This document shows, piece after piece, positions 1 through 8,519 of a stretch of 64,000 nucleotides of DNA. Each line of letters starts with the position of its first letter. Position 1 is the first letter of the stretch. The stretch is from Maridesulfovibrio sp. (lineage in GTDB: Bacteria; Desulfobacterota; Desulfovibrionia; Desulfovibrionales; Desulfovibrionaceae). The stretch covers positions 2,861,001 to 2,925,000 of the forward strand of contig NZ_OY781616.1 of NCBI RefSeq assembly GCF_963677005.1. Direction: 5' to 3'. The translations under genes were made by a program, and so were the position numbers. The notes below the pieces were generated by a model, which ran no database searches, was not told the DNA's origin, and was given only the letters and a program-made list of their open reading frames with translations.

Positions 1-402
1 GCCGAGAATTTCCATTGCGCTTTCGGAAATCCCCTCCTCACCCTTGGAAGCAAGGTTCAAGGCCTCGACCAGAGCACGGCCTTCTTCACCGGCAGGAGCA
101 CCCAGAAAACGTATATCGTACTTGTCCGGCGCAATGAGGATTGTCGGGGAAGCAATTATTTTGCGCTCACGCCCCTCCTCGCTATCCATCGCAAACTCCC
201 TGAGCTCGATTTTGTCACTCATGACATTCAGGGCCCGACAGAGCTTAAGGGAAAATTCATTATATTCGTTGTGCAACCCTTCTTTGGTATAAATCTCAAT
301 GGCGACATTGCGCTTGAAACCGGCGAACATTTTTTCAAGATACTGCCGACTCTCGTCCGGGATGAAATTGCGATACCGATCTTCTGCACTGAGTGAACTC
401 AT
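1..402 (-). CDS. Thioredoxin-fold (PDO/AhpF-N-like) protein, 3' end cut by window
   Basis: Partial: 134 codons from ATG at 402, no stop before the window edge. The start has an AAGGAG ribosome site seven bases upstream. The protein begins MSSLSAEDRYRNF and reads as the first thioredoxin-fold repeat of a protein disulfide oxidoreductase or AhpF-type N-terminal domain: a helix with EIYTKEG, a segment KIELREFAMDSEEG, then the fold's cis-proline-like ASPTILIA and an IRFLGAPAGEE strand. No CxxC is visible in this first half, which is usual for the inactive repeat of such double-fold proteins; the active-site pair would lie beyond the edge. In related bacteria this domain is fused to or sits beside a thioredoxin-reductase-type flavoprotein. 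That is inference here. Confidence 0.6.
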   Translation of the reverse strand, partial: MSSLSAEDRYRNFIPDESRQYLEKMFAGFKRNVAIEIYTKEGLHNEYNEFSLKLCRALNVMSDKIELREFAMDSEEGRERKIIASPTILIAPDKYDIRFLGAPAGEEGRALVEALNLASKGEEGISESAMEILG

Positions 403-623
403 ACGACTGGTCTCCTTGGTCGCCTGCCGCACCGCTTTCGGGAATACAGCGGCTTAAAAACCGTGGCAGGGCTGATTAATCTATATGGTGCTGTTATCAA
501 TATGACCTATTTTGCCTGTTCCGGGAAGGGACCCCGGCATAAACGGCAGATGTTTTTCACAGACACCAAGTATTATCAGGAATATTTACTAAAAGAAACA
601 CAATTCGTTGTATAAATTGGTGT

Positions 624-1670
624 TTAAAATTCCAAAATAAACTCATCAGTATTTTTGAAGACCACGTTCTCCGGGGATAATCCCAGACCGGCATACAATT
701 CCCTGAGATTTCCCTTATGACCCCAGAATTCTCCGGAATACCTGGCCGGAACGCTGAGACGGGCAGGGCCGGATTTGTATTGCGCGAGCTTTGAGCCGAG
801 AAAAAGATACAAGGCCCTTGAACGGGCCGCCTGTCCAAGGGCGGGATGGAACGGACCGGCCACAATGCTTTCAGCAAGCCCCTCTTCATGCGCAACGCCG
901 ATGCGGATAACATGAATTCCGGCCGGCCAGAGCTGCATAAGTCCATGCGCAAGTTCAATCTCCGTCTGCTCCAGGGTCCATGGACGGTATTTCCCCGCCC
1001 TGTAGAGACGCTCCAAAACAGTCCCGGCAACGGTCAGACAGGGATAAAGCCTTACCGCGTCCGGACCGAGTTTCACTGTTTGCGCCACATCCCTCTGGAA
1101 CTCCCCTTCCTGCGATCCCGGAAGCCCCGGAAGCAGTTGGATGACCAGAGACAGCCCCGCAGTTTTAACAGTACGGCAGGCGGCTATAGCAGTTTCGGGG
1201 GTATAATTTCTGGCCGAGCGCCTAAGGGTCAGCGCGGAAAAGCTCTGGATGCCCAGTTCGACAATGTCCAGCCCGGCTTCCTTGAGCTTCTCAAGCCGGT
1301 TCGCATCAATGCAGTCCGGCCGGGTTGAAAAACGCACCGCAGTGATAAACCCTTCCCGCTTGAATCTCTCGGCCAGTCCGATGAATCTCATCTGCCATTC
1401 AAAAGGCAGTGCGGTAAAAGTTCCTCCAAAAAAAGCCAGCTCCATGGGGTCGCGTTCACCGGTCTTGAAAAACTCTGGAATTTCTCTTTCAATATCTTGA
1501 TATATATCGTTTAAAGAGCGCAGACCGGTACCGGTCTGCCTCTCCTGTGAACAATAGACACACCGGGACGGACATCCTAAAAAAGGCATGAATACCGGCC
1601 AGATACGCTTTTTTACATGCTTCGGCTCAGGGTGTTTGAAGGTTGTCTGGCTCATTATGGGATGGCTCAT
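624..1670 (-). CDS. Elp3-like radical SAM protein without acetyltransferase domain
   Basis: 348 aa. The radical-SAM cluster motif is clear near the N-terminus (GCPSRCVYC, cysteines 33, 37 and 40), followed by the Elp3-type FFGGTFTALP, a TRPDCID segment and GIQSFS. This matches the bacterial COG1243-type branch (about 350 aa) that keeps the SAM barrel and its C-terminal cap but lacks the GNAT acetyltransferase of true Elp3. The substrate is unknown; tRNA modification is the usual guess. The first ATG is at 1670 and a second in-frame ATG at 1655; neither has a good ribosome site. The gene stands alone, divergent from the HIT hydrolase across an AT-rich gap. Confidence 0.75.
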   Translation of the reverse strand: MSHPIMSQTTFKHPEPKHVKKRIWPVFMPFLGCPSRCVYCSQERQTGTGLRSLNDIYQDIEREIPEFFKTGERDPMELAFFGGTFTALPFEWQMRFIGLAERFKREGFITAVRFSTRPDCIDANRLEKLKEAGLDIVELGIQSFSALTLRRSARNYTPETAIAACRTVKTAGLSLVIQLLPGLPGSQEGEFQRDVAQTVKLGPDAVRLYPCLTVAGTVLERLYRAGKYRPWTLEQTEIELAHGLMQLWPAGIHVIRIGVAHEEGLAESIVAGPFHPALGQAARSRALYLFLGSKLAQYKSGPARLSVPARYSGEFWGHKGNLRELYAGLGLSPENVVFKNTDEFILEF

Positions 1671-1834
1671 ATGCGGAAAAAGACGATAGATTTAAATCTT
1701 TATTTAATAAATTAGCTTGATTAAAAAAAAATGGTCGGTTAAATATAACGTTAAAATATCTTTTGCGGTCATCTGTGATCCGTTTAAGAAGAATTGTCAT
1801 AACATGCAACAAAAGAATTACGACCGAATATACC

Positions 1835-2257
1835 ATGAGTAATCAGGACTGCATATTCTGCAAGATAGTAGCCGGAGAAATACCGTGTTTCAAAATATAC
1901 GAAACGGACCGGCTGTTGAGCTTTCTGGACATAGGCCCGGTACACAAGGGACATGCTCTTGTAATACCCAAAGAGCATTACCGTGACATATGGGACCTCC
2001 CGGCAGATCTCGGCAGTGAAATCATTACTGCAACCAAGATTGCCGGTGATGCCATAGTAAAAGCTACCGGCGCAGACGGGCTTAATCTTATAATGAACAA
2101 CAATGAAGCTGCCGGGCAACTTGTTTTCCATGCCCACATGCACATGATCCCCCGCTTCAGGGAGGACGGCCTAAGGCACTGGGACCAAAGCAGCTATGAA
2201 AGCATGGATGAGGCCCAGGACCTTGCATTAAAGATAGAAAAGATGATAAAGAGATAA
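1835..2257 (+). CDS. HIT family hydrolase (HINT type)
   Basis: 140 aa from the ATG at 1835 (MSNQDCIFCKI). The N-terminal CIFC pair of HINT-type proteins is present, with GEIPCFKIYETDR and HALVIPKEH following. The catalytic triad HAHMHMIPRF (H-x-H-x-H) lies near residue 100. Such proteins hydrolyse purine nucleoside phosphoramidates and AMP-lysine in the cytosol. An in-frame extension to 1763 exists, but it is basic, unlike the family, and starts in AT-rich promoter-like sequence, so I prefer 1835 even though no clear Shine-Dalgarno precedes it. An AT-rich inverted repeat (TTGTTAA/TTAACAA, 2259-2279) directly follows the stop and may weakly terminate. Confidence 0.85.
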   Translation: MSNQDCIFCKIVAGEIPCFKIYETDRLLSFLDIGPVHKGHALVIPKEHYRDIWDLPADLGSEIITATKIAGDAIVKATGADGLNLIMNNNEAAGQLVFHAHMHMIPRFREDGLRHWDQSSYESMDEAQDLALKIEKMIKR

Positions 2258-2391
2258 CTTGTTAATAACGTGTTAACAACTTGCTTCTAACGATAACGCC
2301 TTGCCTGCATCACCGTCTGTAGCATCCTGCAGCGGATAACATTAAACCCGCCGCCCCTGACCTCAGGGCCGGGGACAACGGAGGAAAGGAA

Positions 2392-2685
2392 ATGGCTACC
2401 GGAAACACCCTTACTAAAGCCAGCGTTGTTGATTACATCTACGAAAAAACCGACCGGAACAGAGCTGAAATCAAAGAGCTGGTGGAATCCATTCTGGACA
2501 TCATGAAAAAGGCGATCAAAAGCGATCATGCCATGCTGGTCAGTGGTTTCGGCAAATTCGAAGCCTACGACAAGAACGCACGCAAGGGCCGCAATCCCCA
2601 GACCAATGAAGCCATTACACTGCCTGCACGCAAGGTTGTGGTCTTCAGGCTCTCCCGCAAATTCAGGTCGGAGCTTAACGGCTAG
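2392..2685 (+). CDS. ihfA: Integration host factor alpha-type DNA-binding protein
   Basis: 97 aa, HU/IHF family. The sequence begins MATGNTLTKASVVDYIYEK and shows the family core LVSGFGKFEAYDKNARKGRNPQT, with the RxGRNPxT beta-arm tip whose proline intercalates into DNA, then VVVFRLSRKFR at the end. The slightly extended N-terminus and the arm favour IHF-alpha over HU, though a generic HU-type assignment cannot be excluded. It is a nucleoid protein that bends DNA and assists sigma-54 promoters and recombination. A strong GGAGGAAAGGAA ribosome site precedes the ATG at 2392. It is monocistronic and followed by a bidirectional terminator at 2814-2846. Confidence 0.85.
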   Translation: MATGNTLTKASVVDYIYEKTDRNRAEIKELVESILDIMKKAIKSDHAMLVSGFGKFEAYDKNARKGRNPQTNEAITLPARKVVVFRLSRKFRSELNG

Positions 2686-2813
2686 ACTGACGCAAAAGTT
2701 TCTGCCCGGCCGGGAAAACCGGCTGAAGTTATCAACAATACGGGCCCGATGCATAACCATTGGGTCCTGTAGTTGGTTTTGCGTACCGTTAATATTTTGC
2801 AACCGTAAAAACC

Positions 2814-2846
2814 AGGGCGGTTCCGCAGGTCATGCGGAACCGCCCT
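2814..2846. terminator. Bidirectional hairpin terminator between ihfA and the convergent GT2 gene
   Basis: Perfect 14-bp stem (2814-2827 with 2833-2846) and a five-base GGTCA loop. On the minus strand it is followed by GGTTTTTACGG, so it best terminates the glycosyltransferase gene. On the plus strand the tail is only weakly T-rich. Confidence 0.8.
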
Positions 2847-2882
2847 GTTCATTCTACAATGATTTTTACAGCTTCACAAAAC

Positions 2883-3644
2883 CTACTGTCTTTTTACTCG
2901 ACTGATATTTTTCAGGAAAGGACTTTCCAGCCAGCCAAGACGGTGCAGCAGGGTCTCGGAAGAACAACGGAGCACTCCGAGTCCGTACTTCACGGAACGG
3001 CTGAAACTGATTGAAGAAGAATCATCCATGTAGCGGGTCGGGCAGGTCACTTCCCCGATGTCGTATCCGGCATAGATTATCTGACAGAGCATCTGGTTAT
3101 CAAAAACAAAATCATCACTGTTTGATTCGAAAGGTATGGCCTCCAGCAGTTTTCCGGAAAAAGCCCGGTAGCCGGTGTGGTATTCGGAAAGATGATAGCC
3201 GACCATCATGTTCTGAAACATAGTAAGCGCCCGGTTGGCGATATATTTATAACGGGGCATTCCGCCCTTGAGCGCTCCGGTGCCCAGAATACGGGAACCC
3301 AGCATGCAGTCGAACACACCATTGGCAATAGGGGAAACCATGGCCGAAATAATCAGCGGAGTGTACTGGTAGTCCGGATGAACCATGACCACAACATCCG
3401 CGCCCATTTCAAGAGCGGTTCGGTAGCAGGTCTTCTGGTTGCCGCCGTACCCGGTATTGCAGTCATGCACAACGGTCCGCAGCCCCAATCGTTCGGCCTG
3501 AGCCACTGTGTCATCTCGACTGCAATCATCCACAAGTAAAATATCATCAACAACATCAGGCGGGAGTTCATCTATTGTTTTCTTGAGCGTGGATGCCGCA
3601 TTGTATGCAGGCATGACCATGACAACTTTTTTACCGTTCACCAT
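2883..3644 (-). CDS. Glycosyltransferase family 2 (dolichol-phosphate-mannose-synthase-like)
   Basis: About 253 aa from ATG 3644 (MVNGKKVVMVMPAYN); 3662 is an alternative six codons upstream, and a GGAG sits 12 bases before 3644. GT-A motifs: VMPAYNAASTL nucleotide-binding strand, ILLVDDCSRDD, the GYGGNQKTC segment, and VVMVHPDYQY in place of the usual DGD, typical of one GT2 branch. The C-terminus has SDDFVFDNQML. No transmembrane domain follows the catalytic part, so a soluble or peripheral enzyme acting on a nucleotide sugar and polyprenyl phosphate or glycan is likely. The open frame extends upstream to 3779 but those residues do not resemble the family. Confidence 0.75.
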   Translation of the reverse strand: MVNGKKVVMVMPAYNAASTLKKTIDELPPDVVDDILLVDDCSRDDTVAQAERLGLRTVVHDCNTGYGGNQKTCYRTALEMGADVVVMVHPDYQYTPLIISAMVSPIANGVFDCMLGSRILGTGALKGGMPRYKYIANRALTMFQNMMVGYHLSEYHTGYRAFSGKLLEAIPFESNSDDFVFDNQMLCQIIYAGYDIGEVTCPTRYMDDSSSISFSRSVKYGLGVLRCSSETLLHRLGWLESPFLKNISRVKRQ

Positions 3645-3905
3645 CTGTTTATATTTCTCCATACCGTTGCAGACGTTAACATGTTTTGCGCGGCAGCCTA
3701 TTTGCAGAGACAAAAGCCATGAACTCCCGTCACGCACAAGAAAATCAGTATTACTGCGTCCAAAACACGGGGCTCCCACTATTTCAAACGGTCAGTTATC
3801 ACCAAAGCACCCAGGCAATCAAGCCGGTTGCCTGCCGCCCGGCTTTTTAGTAATCAGTCCCCATCAATTTCGATCAATTACCGGAACCACAGGGGATCAG
3901 CGAAA

Positions 3906-4364
3906 ATGCATGAATCTGCTATCAGGAAATATATCCGCAAAATCATAATGGACAAATGCACCGAGGACGAACAGGCCAGACAGGACGCCCTCGGCGAATA
4001 CATAGCCATGACCATGCCCAACATCGATGAAGGCGCGGTCAGAAACATCAAATCCATGATTCCGCCCATTTCCGAGCTCTATGAGAAATGGACCGAAATG
4101 TTTATAGACAGACTCCTTGAAACCGTTCCCGGCAACCAGATCGACGAACTCTGCAGCGGCACCGCGGAAAACGATTCCGCACTGGTGCTCGTTTACATCA
4201 TGTTCATGGAATCGGAACGCATGGAAAAGCAGATAGAACAGGACATCGCCGCCTACGCTCCGACCCAGAACGATGAAGCAGGCAACATCGCCAGCGATTA
4301 CATCCGCTCCAAGCTCACGATAATCGCCGAACAGCAGAAAGCAAAAAACTCTACACTCCAATAA
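3906..4364 (+). CDS. Uncharacterised helical protein upstream of DDAH
   Basis: 152 aa from ATG 3906 (MHESAIRKYIRKI), preceded by AGGGGATCAGCGAAA. Not recognised. The sequence is acidic and predicted mostly helical (ELYEKWTEMFIDRLLETVPG, then MFMESERMEKQIEQD), with no signal peptide, membrane segment or cysteine cluster. It vaguely recalls DUF2059-type helical proteins, but I cannot support that. It ends 19 bp before the DDAH gene on the same strand, so the two are probably co-transcribed. A longer in-frame start at 3828 lacks a ribosome site and has non-family-like residues. Confidence 0.6.
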   Translation: MHESAIRKYIRKIIMDKCTEDEQARQDALGEYIAMTMPNIDEGAVRNIKSMIPPISELYEKWTEMFIDRLLETVPGNQIDELCSGTAENDSALVLVYIMFMESERMEKQIEQDIAAYAPTQNDEAGNIASDYIRSKLTIIAEQQKAKNSTLQ

Positions 4365-4383
4365 GCGGGACAGGAAAATACGG

Positions 4384-5160
4384 ATGTTCAGTAAAGCCAT
4401 TGTCAGAACGCCTTCACGCAGTATGGGCCGGGGAATAACCGAGGCAGGACTCGGCTGTCCTAATATGGACATGGCCCTTGCCCAGCATAAAAACTACACG
4501 AACTACCTTAAAAATGCGGGAATCCATGTAACCGAGCTTGCGCCGGTAGAGGAATACCCGGATTCGGTTTTCGTGGAGGACACTGCGGTCATGATCCCCT
4601 TCAGCGGTGGAACAGCGGTATTTCTGACCTGTCCGGGAGCCGCCCCCAGACGCGGAGAAGTGGAAGCCATCAGCGCGGCAGTCAGTGCATACACAGAGGA
4701 AACAATCCGTATGGAAGGTGACGGTCTGATGGAAGGCGGAGATGTGCTGCTCATGGGACGGACGTTTTATGTGGGCATAGACACCAGAACCAACCGCTCC
4801 GGTTATGAGCAGTTTGCCAGCGCCGCAAAACGGTTCGGGCTCACGGCCGTACCAGTACCCTTTGACCGGGGAATGCCGCACCTGAAAACGGAACTTTCCG
4901 CCCTTGATGCCGAGACACTGATTATGAGTCGACGTTTTGCAGAAAGGGAAGAATTCGCCGGCTTCAGGAAAATAATTATTCCAGAAGGGGAATCATACTC
5001 GGCCAACTGCCTTTATCTGGGCGAAAAACTGCTTGCCCCGGCCGGTTTTCCAGCCACAGCGGAAATGCTTGATAAGAACGGATTCACCCCGGACTTCATC
5101 GAGATGTCCGAATTCCGCAAAATGGACGGAGGACTCACCTGCCTGTCCCTGCGCTGGTAA
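4384..5160 (+). CDS. Dimethylarginine dimethylaminohydrolase-like amidinohydrolase
   Basis: 258 aa of the pentein fold. The substrate-binding FVEDTAV (Asp/Glu), EGGDVLLMG, and the catalytic histidine in PHLKTELS are all seen. The nucleophilic cysteine is in the C-terminal GGLTCLSLRW. This is the full DDAH set, in the order and length (about 255 aa) of bacterial DDAH. Family knowledge: it hydrolyses N-omega-methylated arginines to citrulline and methylamines; related penteins are arginine deiminases and agmatine deiminases, which are longer. An AGGA precedes the ATG by about eight bases. It is the second gene of a likely pair with the 152-aa protein, and no arginine transporter or citrulline pathway gene is adjacent. 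Confidence 0.8.
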   Translation: MFSKAIVRTPSRSMGRGITEAGLGCPNMDMALAQHKNYTNYLKNAGIHVTELAPVEEYPDSVFVEDTAVMIPFSGGTAVFLTCPGAAPRRGEVEAISAAVSAYTEETIRMEGDGLMEGGDVLLMGRTFYVGIDTRTNRSGYEQFASAAKRFGLTAVPVPFDRGMPHLKTELSALDAETLIMSRRFAEREEFAGFRKIIIPEGESYSANCLYLGEKLLAPAGFPATAEMLDKNGFTPDFIEMSEFRKMDGGLTCLSLRW

Positions 5161-5263
5161 CAAGAAAGCCTTAGGCAGCCAGAGGCGAACTCCGTTTATA
5201 AAAAACGCGAAGCGCATCAAAAGGCTCATTGAAAAATTCAGAAATACGGACAATTCCGGCACA

Positions 5264-7117
5264 TCAGGAATGGGTTTCCATCCAGCGGCAGAGTACGGCC
5301 AGCAGCCAGAGACGATGCCCGTCCCGACGAATCCTGCGCGGATTTCCAGAAATCATTTTCTTCACATAGCCGCGTTCAAGATAATTCCACAGCGGATGGT
5401 TCCCATCGGTTACGGCCTTTTCCACTCTCTGCCGGAATATTGTCCCGGCCCAATCTCCTACCGGCACGGAAAAACCTGTTTTGGGCCGGTAGATTATTTC
5501 GCGGGGCAGGTATTTTGCGGCCAGCTTCTTGAGCAGATATTTCGTTTCGCCGTTTCTGATCTTTAGTTCCGGTGGCAGGGTTGCCGCGAATTCGAAAAGC
5601 CGGTGATCCATCAATGGCGAACGGGTCTCAAGAGAATTGTGCATCCCGGCGATGTCCATTTTCACCAGCAGGTCGCAGGCAAAGTAATGCCTGTAGTCGA
5701 TATTCTGCAGCCTGCACATGAGCGGACCTGAAAGAGGAAGTTCGGAAATAAGCCTTTGCTCATACTCGCAGCGGTTATCAAGAACCTGCCCGAACATTTC
5801 CGGCCTATAGAGTCCCTTGCGGTACTGCGAGGAAAAAAAGTGATTGAAGCGGACCACCTTCATGTACGGAGAAAGCGCGGAACAGCTTCGGTCCGCGAAT
5901 TTCAGCATGGCCGGGCCTGAACAGAGCCTGTTTGCAACTCCTTCCAGAAAACAACCGGCGCGGTATCCGGCTGCGGCCAGCGGTGTCATCATCCGGCGCA
6001 GTTTCTTGGGATTGTACTTGCCGTACCCCCCCATCAGTTCATCACCGCCGTCTCCGTTCAGGGCAACCTTGACTTCGGAAGCCGCGTGGGCGCAGACGAA
6101 CAGGCTGGGCAGAGCCGAATTGTCCCCGTACGGTTCTCCGTAGGCATTGACCATGCTGTCGAAAAGTCCGCAGGCGGTGGTTTCATCAAGTGAGGCAGGT
6201 TTGTGGATTGAATTGCAGGTGTCCGCAGCCTTCTGTGCGTACTCCAGTTCACTCTTGCCGTAATCGAAACCAACGGAAAAAGTCTTCAGCCGCATGCCGG
6301 ATTCCCTTGCGGCCACAGCTGCCACAAGGCTGGAATCCACCCCGCCGCTGAGCAGCACGCCGACCTCCACATCGGAACGCATGCGCAGCCGCACGGATTC
6401 ACGGACCATCTCTTCAAGCTGCTCCAGCGCGGCGTCTTCACTTATGGAATAATCCGGTTCGAAATCTATTGCCCAATATCGTTTCAGCTCCATACGGCCA
6501 TCTTTGAAACGGGCGTAATGGGCCGGGGGCAGCTTTTCACAGCCCTCGTAAATGGTGAAAGGATAAGGGATGAACTGGTAGGCCAGAAAAAGGTCCATGG
6601 CCCGGATGCTTATTTCCGGTCGTTGCGGCAGCAGTCCGAGCAGAGCATCCAATTCGGAAGCAAAGCTGAGCGTCCCGTTTCCGCAATGAAATACAATGGG
6701 CTTTTTGCCCATCCTGTCCCTTGCAAGGAAGAGTTCCTTTTCCCTGACATCCCAGACCGCAAAAGCGAACATTCCCCGCAGGTGGTTGAGGCATTCCGGC
6801 CCCATGGATTCCCACATTTCCAGAAGCACTTCCGTATCCGAGGTGGTCCTGAAATCGAAATCAGCGAGGAATTCCCTTTGCAGTTCGCGGTAGTTGTATA
6901 TTTCACCGTTGAAAACAATAACATGCCGTCCGCTGCGGCTGATCATGGGCTGGGAGGACCTGTGGTCCAGATCGATAATGGAAAGCCGGGTATGGCCCAG
7001 ATGACAGAAATTGCCGTCGCGCCACTCGCCCTGACCGTCCGGCCCACGGTGACGAAGGCTGGAGAGATCGAAATTTGTATCAAAGGCGGAATTTACCGCG
7101 CCGATTATTCCGCACAT
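5264..7117 (-). CDS. asnB: Asparagine synthetase, glutamine-hydrolysing
   Basis: 617 aa, full length. Cys2 of MCGIIGAV is the N-terminal nucleophile of the class II glutaminase. RHRGPDG, FNGEIYN and the SDTEVLLEMWE segment follow. The synthetase half has the PP-loop LLSGGVDSSLVAA near residue 260 and LNGDGGDELMGGYGKY. It forms asparagine, or amidates another carboxylate; AsnB paralogues in polysaccharide loci often amidate sugars or glycan precursors. Its start overlaps the end of the glycosyltransferase gene by 13 bp, so the two are translationally coupled, which favours a role in surface glycan modification over bulk asparagine supply. That last point is inference. Confidence 0.9.
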   Translation of the reverse strand: MCGIIGAVNSAFDTNFDLSSLRHRGPDGQGEWRDGNFCHLGHTRLSIIDLDHRSSQPMISRSGRHVIVFNGEIYNYRELQREFLADFDFRTTSDTEVLLEMWESMGPECLNHLRGMFAFAVWDVREKELFLARDRMGKKPIVFHCGNGTLSFASELDALLGLLPQRPEISIRAMDLFLAYQFIPYPFTIYEGCEKLPPAHYARFKDGRMELKRYWAIDFEPDYSISEDAALEQLEEMVRESVRLRMRSDVEVGVLLSGGVDSSLVAAVAARESGMRLKTFSVGFDYGKSELEYAQKAADTCNSIHKPASLDETTACGLFDSMVNAYGEPYGDNSALPSLFVCAHAASEVKVALNGDGGDELMGGYGKYNPKKLRRMMTPLAAAGYRAGCFLEGVANRLCSGPAMLKFADRSCSALSPYMKVVRFNHFFSSQYRKGLYRPEMFGQVLDNRCEYEQRLISELPLSGPLMCRLQNIDYRHYFACDLLVKMDIAGMHNSLETRSPLMDHRLFEFAATLPPELKIRNGETKYLLKKLAAKYLPREIIYRPKTGFSVPVGDWAGTIFRQRVEKAVTDGNHPLWNYLERGYVKKMISGNPRRIRRDGHRLWLLAVLCRWMETHS

Positions 7118-8268
7118 GCTTGCACGCCGCCCTTGGCCTGGTCGAAACGTTTGAAATCGTCAGAACCGTTTTTGCCGTTCTTGATCAATGCGCCGTAGAA
7201 ATCCACGAGTCTGCGCACGTAATTATCCATTGAATATTCCGGGGCAATCTCCAACGCCTTGTGCGACAAGCGGTCACGAAGACCGTCATCCTCTATCAGG
7301 CGTGAAATCTGTTCCGCAATGTGCTCCGGCTCCCTACGGCAGACCAGTGAAGCCTCGGCCGCAATTTCAAGGGAGGGCACAAACCGGGACACCACAGCAG
7401 GAACACCGCAGAAAAGGGCCTCGATGTGAGTTATGGGCAGCCCTTCGTAATCCGAGGGCATGACCAGAATGTCCGTTGAGCGCATGAAGCGCGGCACATC
7501 GCTGCGGTAGCCGGGAAAAACAACCCGCTTTTCCAGCTCAAGGGACCGGACCAGTTCCCTGAGACTGTCCATCTCCCCGCCGTCACCCAGCAGGACAAGT
7601 GAAGCCTGCGGATATCTTGCGGCAATCAGGGCAAACGCTTTTATGAGGAGGTCAAAATTTTTCTGCGGAACAAAACGGCCGATGCCGGAAATGATAAAAT
7701 CCCCGGCCCCGTATTCGGCCTTGAGGTCTACGCCGCCAACCCGCAGTTTTTCCGGGTCCGCGGCATTGTAAAAAACAAGGGACGGCTTGCCGCAGACGTT
7801 ATGATCCAAAGCCACGCACTCCCTTTCGGCCTGAGCGGATACCGACAGAAACACATCTGTGAAACGGCAGAGAAATTTATTGGCAAACCGGCGGTACTTC
7901 TTGGTCTGGCGCTTGATGTTCCTGATGTGGGTAACCACGGGAATACCCAAGCCCACGGCAGCTATCCGGCCGAAATAATCTCCGGAAAAATGCAGGGTAT
8001 GGATAACATCCGGGGCCTCGTCCACAAGCACTTTCCTGAGCTTTAAGGCCGTGCCGAACTTGAATGTTTTCAGGCCCTTTTTCGAGTCGCAGACATCTAT
8101 CACCCGAATTCCCTTCTGGACGTACTCCGGCCCCTTTATGCCGGTGCCGGAAACATTGACGACCACGGCCTCAACGTCTTCACGATCCCTGAAACGCAGG
8201 GTAAGGTCGAGAAGCCAGTTCTCCACCCCGCCGAAAGGCAGTCCGCCGATCACATAAGCTATTTTCAT
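7105..8268 (-). CDS. Glycosyltransferase family 4 (GT-B)
   Basis: 387 aa. The N-terminal half starts MKIAYVIGGLPFGGVENW, the GGxE-type acceptor loop of GT4 enzymes, and includes DVIHTLHFSGDYFGR. The C-terminal nucleotide-sugar half shows GIGRFVPQKNFDLLIKAF, LVLLGDGGEM and the EX7E motif region MPSDYEGLPITHIEAL. It likely transfers a sugar to a lipid- or polymer-linked acceptor at the cytoplasmic face. It is first in a two-gene operon with asnB. The upstream 250 bp (8269-8519) is a divergent promoter region shared with the methyltransferase; it holds a small ATGCG/CGCAT hairpin near 8310 and nothing else I recognise. Confidence 0.85.
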   Translation of the reverse strand: MKIAYVIGGLPFGGVENWLLDLTLRFRDREDVEAVVVNVSGTGIKGPEYVQKGIRVIDVCDSKKGLKTFKFGTALKLRKVLVDEAPDVIHTLHFSGDYFGRIAAVGLGIPVVTHIRNIKRQTKKYRRFANKFLCRFTDVFLSVSAQAERECVALDHNVCGKPSLVFYNAADPEKLRVGGVDLKAEYGAGDFIISGIGRFVPQKNFDLLIKAFALIAARYPQASLVLLGDGGEMDSLRELVRSLELEKRVVFPGYRSDVPRFMRSTDILVMPSDYEGLPITHIEALFCGVPAVVSRFVPSLEIAAEASLVCRREPEHIAEQISRLIEDDGLRDRLSHKALEIAPEYSMDNYVRRLVDFYGALIKNGKNGSDDFKRFDQAKGGVQACAE

Positions 8269-8519
8269 CTATACTAAATTCCGTCCTTCTCACAGCAGCA
8301 CAATTCTCAACATGCGCCTACGCATGCCGATTCACCCTAGATTAAATCATGGTTTACAGCAACTTCTCACTTAAGGGCAAAATTAGTCCATGCTGAAACA
8401 TTCCGGATAAAACTGCCGGTCGTCACGCCTCTTGCTCACCTGAGCACATCCGTGTTTAAATGCCTCTCATTTTGCCGCACGGTCCGCCACGGCTTTAACG
8501 ATCAGGCAGAGAAACAATA

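Noticed and set aside
624..1670. True Elp3 tRNA acetyltransferase
   Set aside because: The radical SAM half is clear, but the protein ends without a GNAT acetyltransferase domain.
1763..1834. Longer start for the HIT hydrolase
   Set aside because: The extra 24 residues are basic and unlike the family, and the stretch is AT-rich promoter-like sequence; the ATG at 1835 gives the normal HINT length.
2287..2802. 171-codon minus-strand frame over ihfA
   Set aside because: It is antisense to a clear IHF gene, has no ribosome site and no family features.
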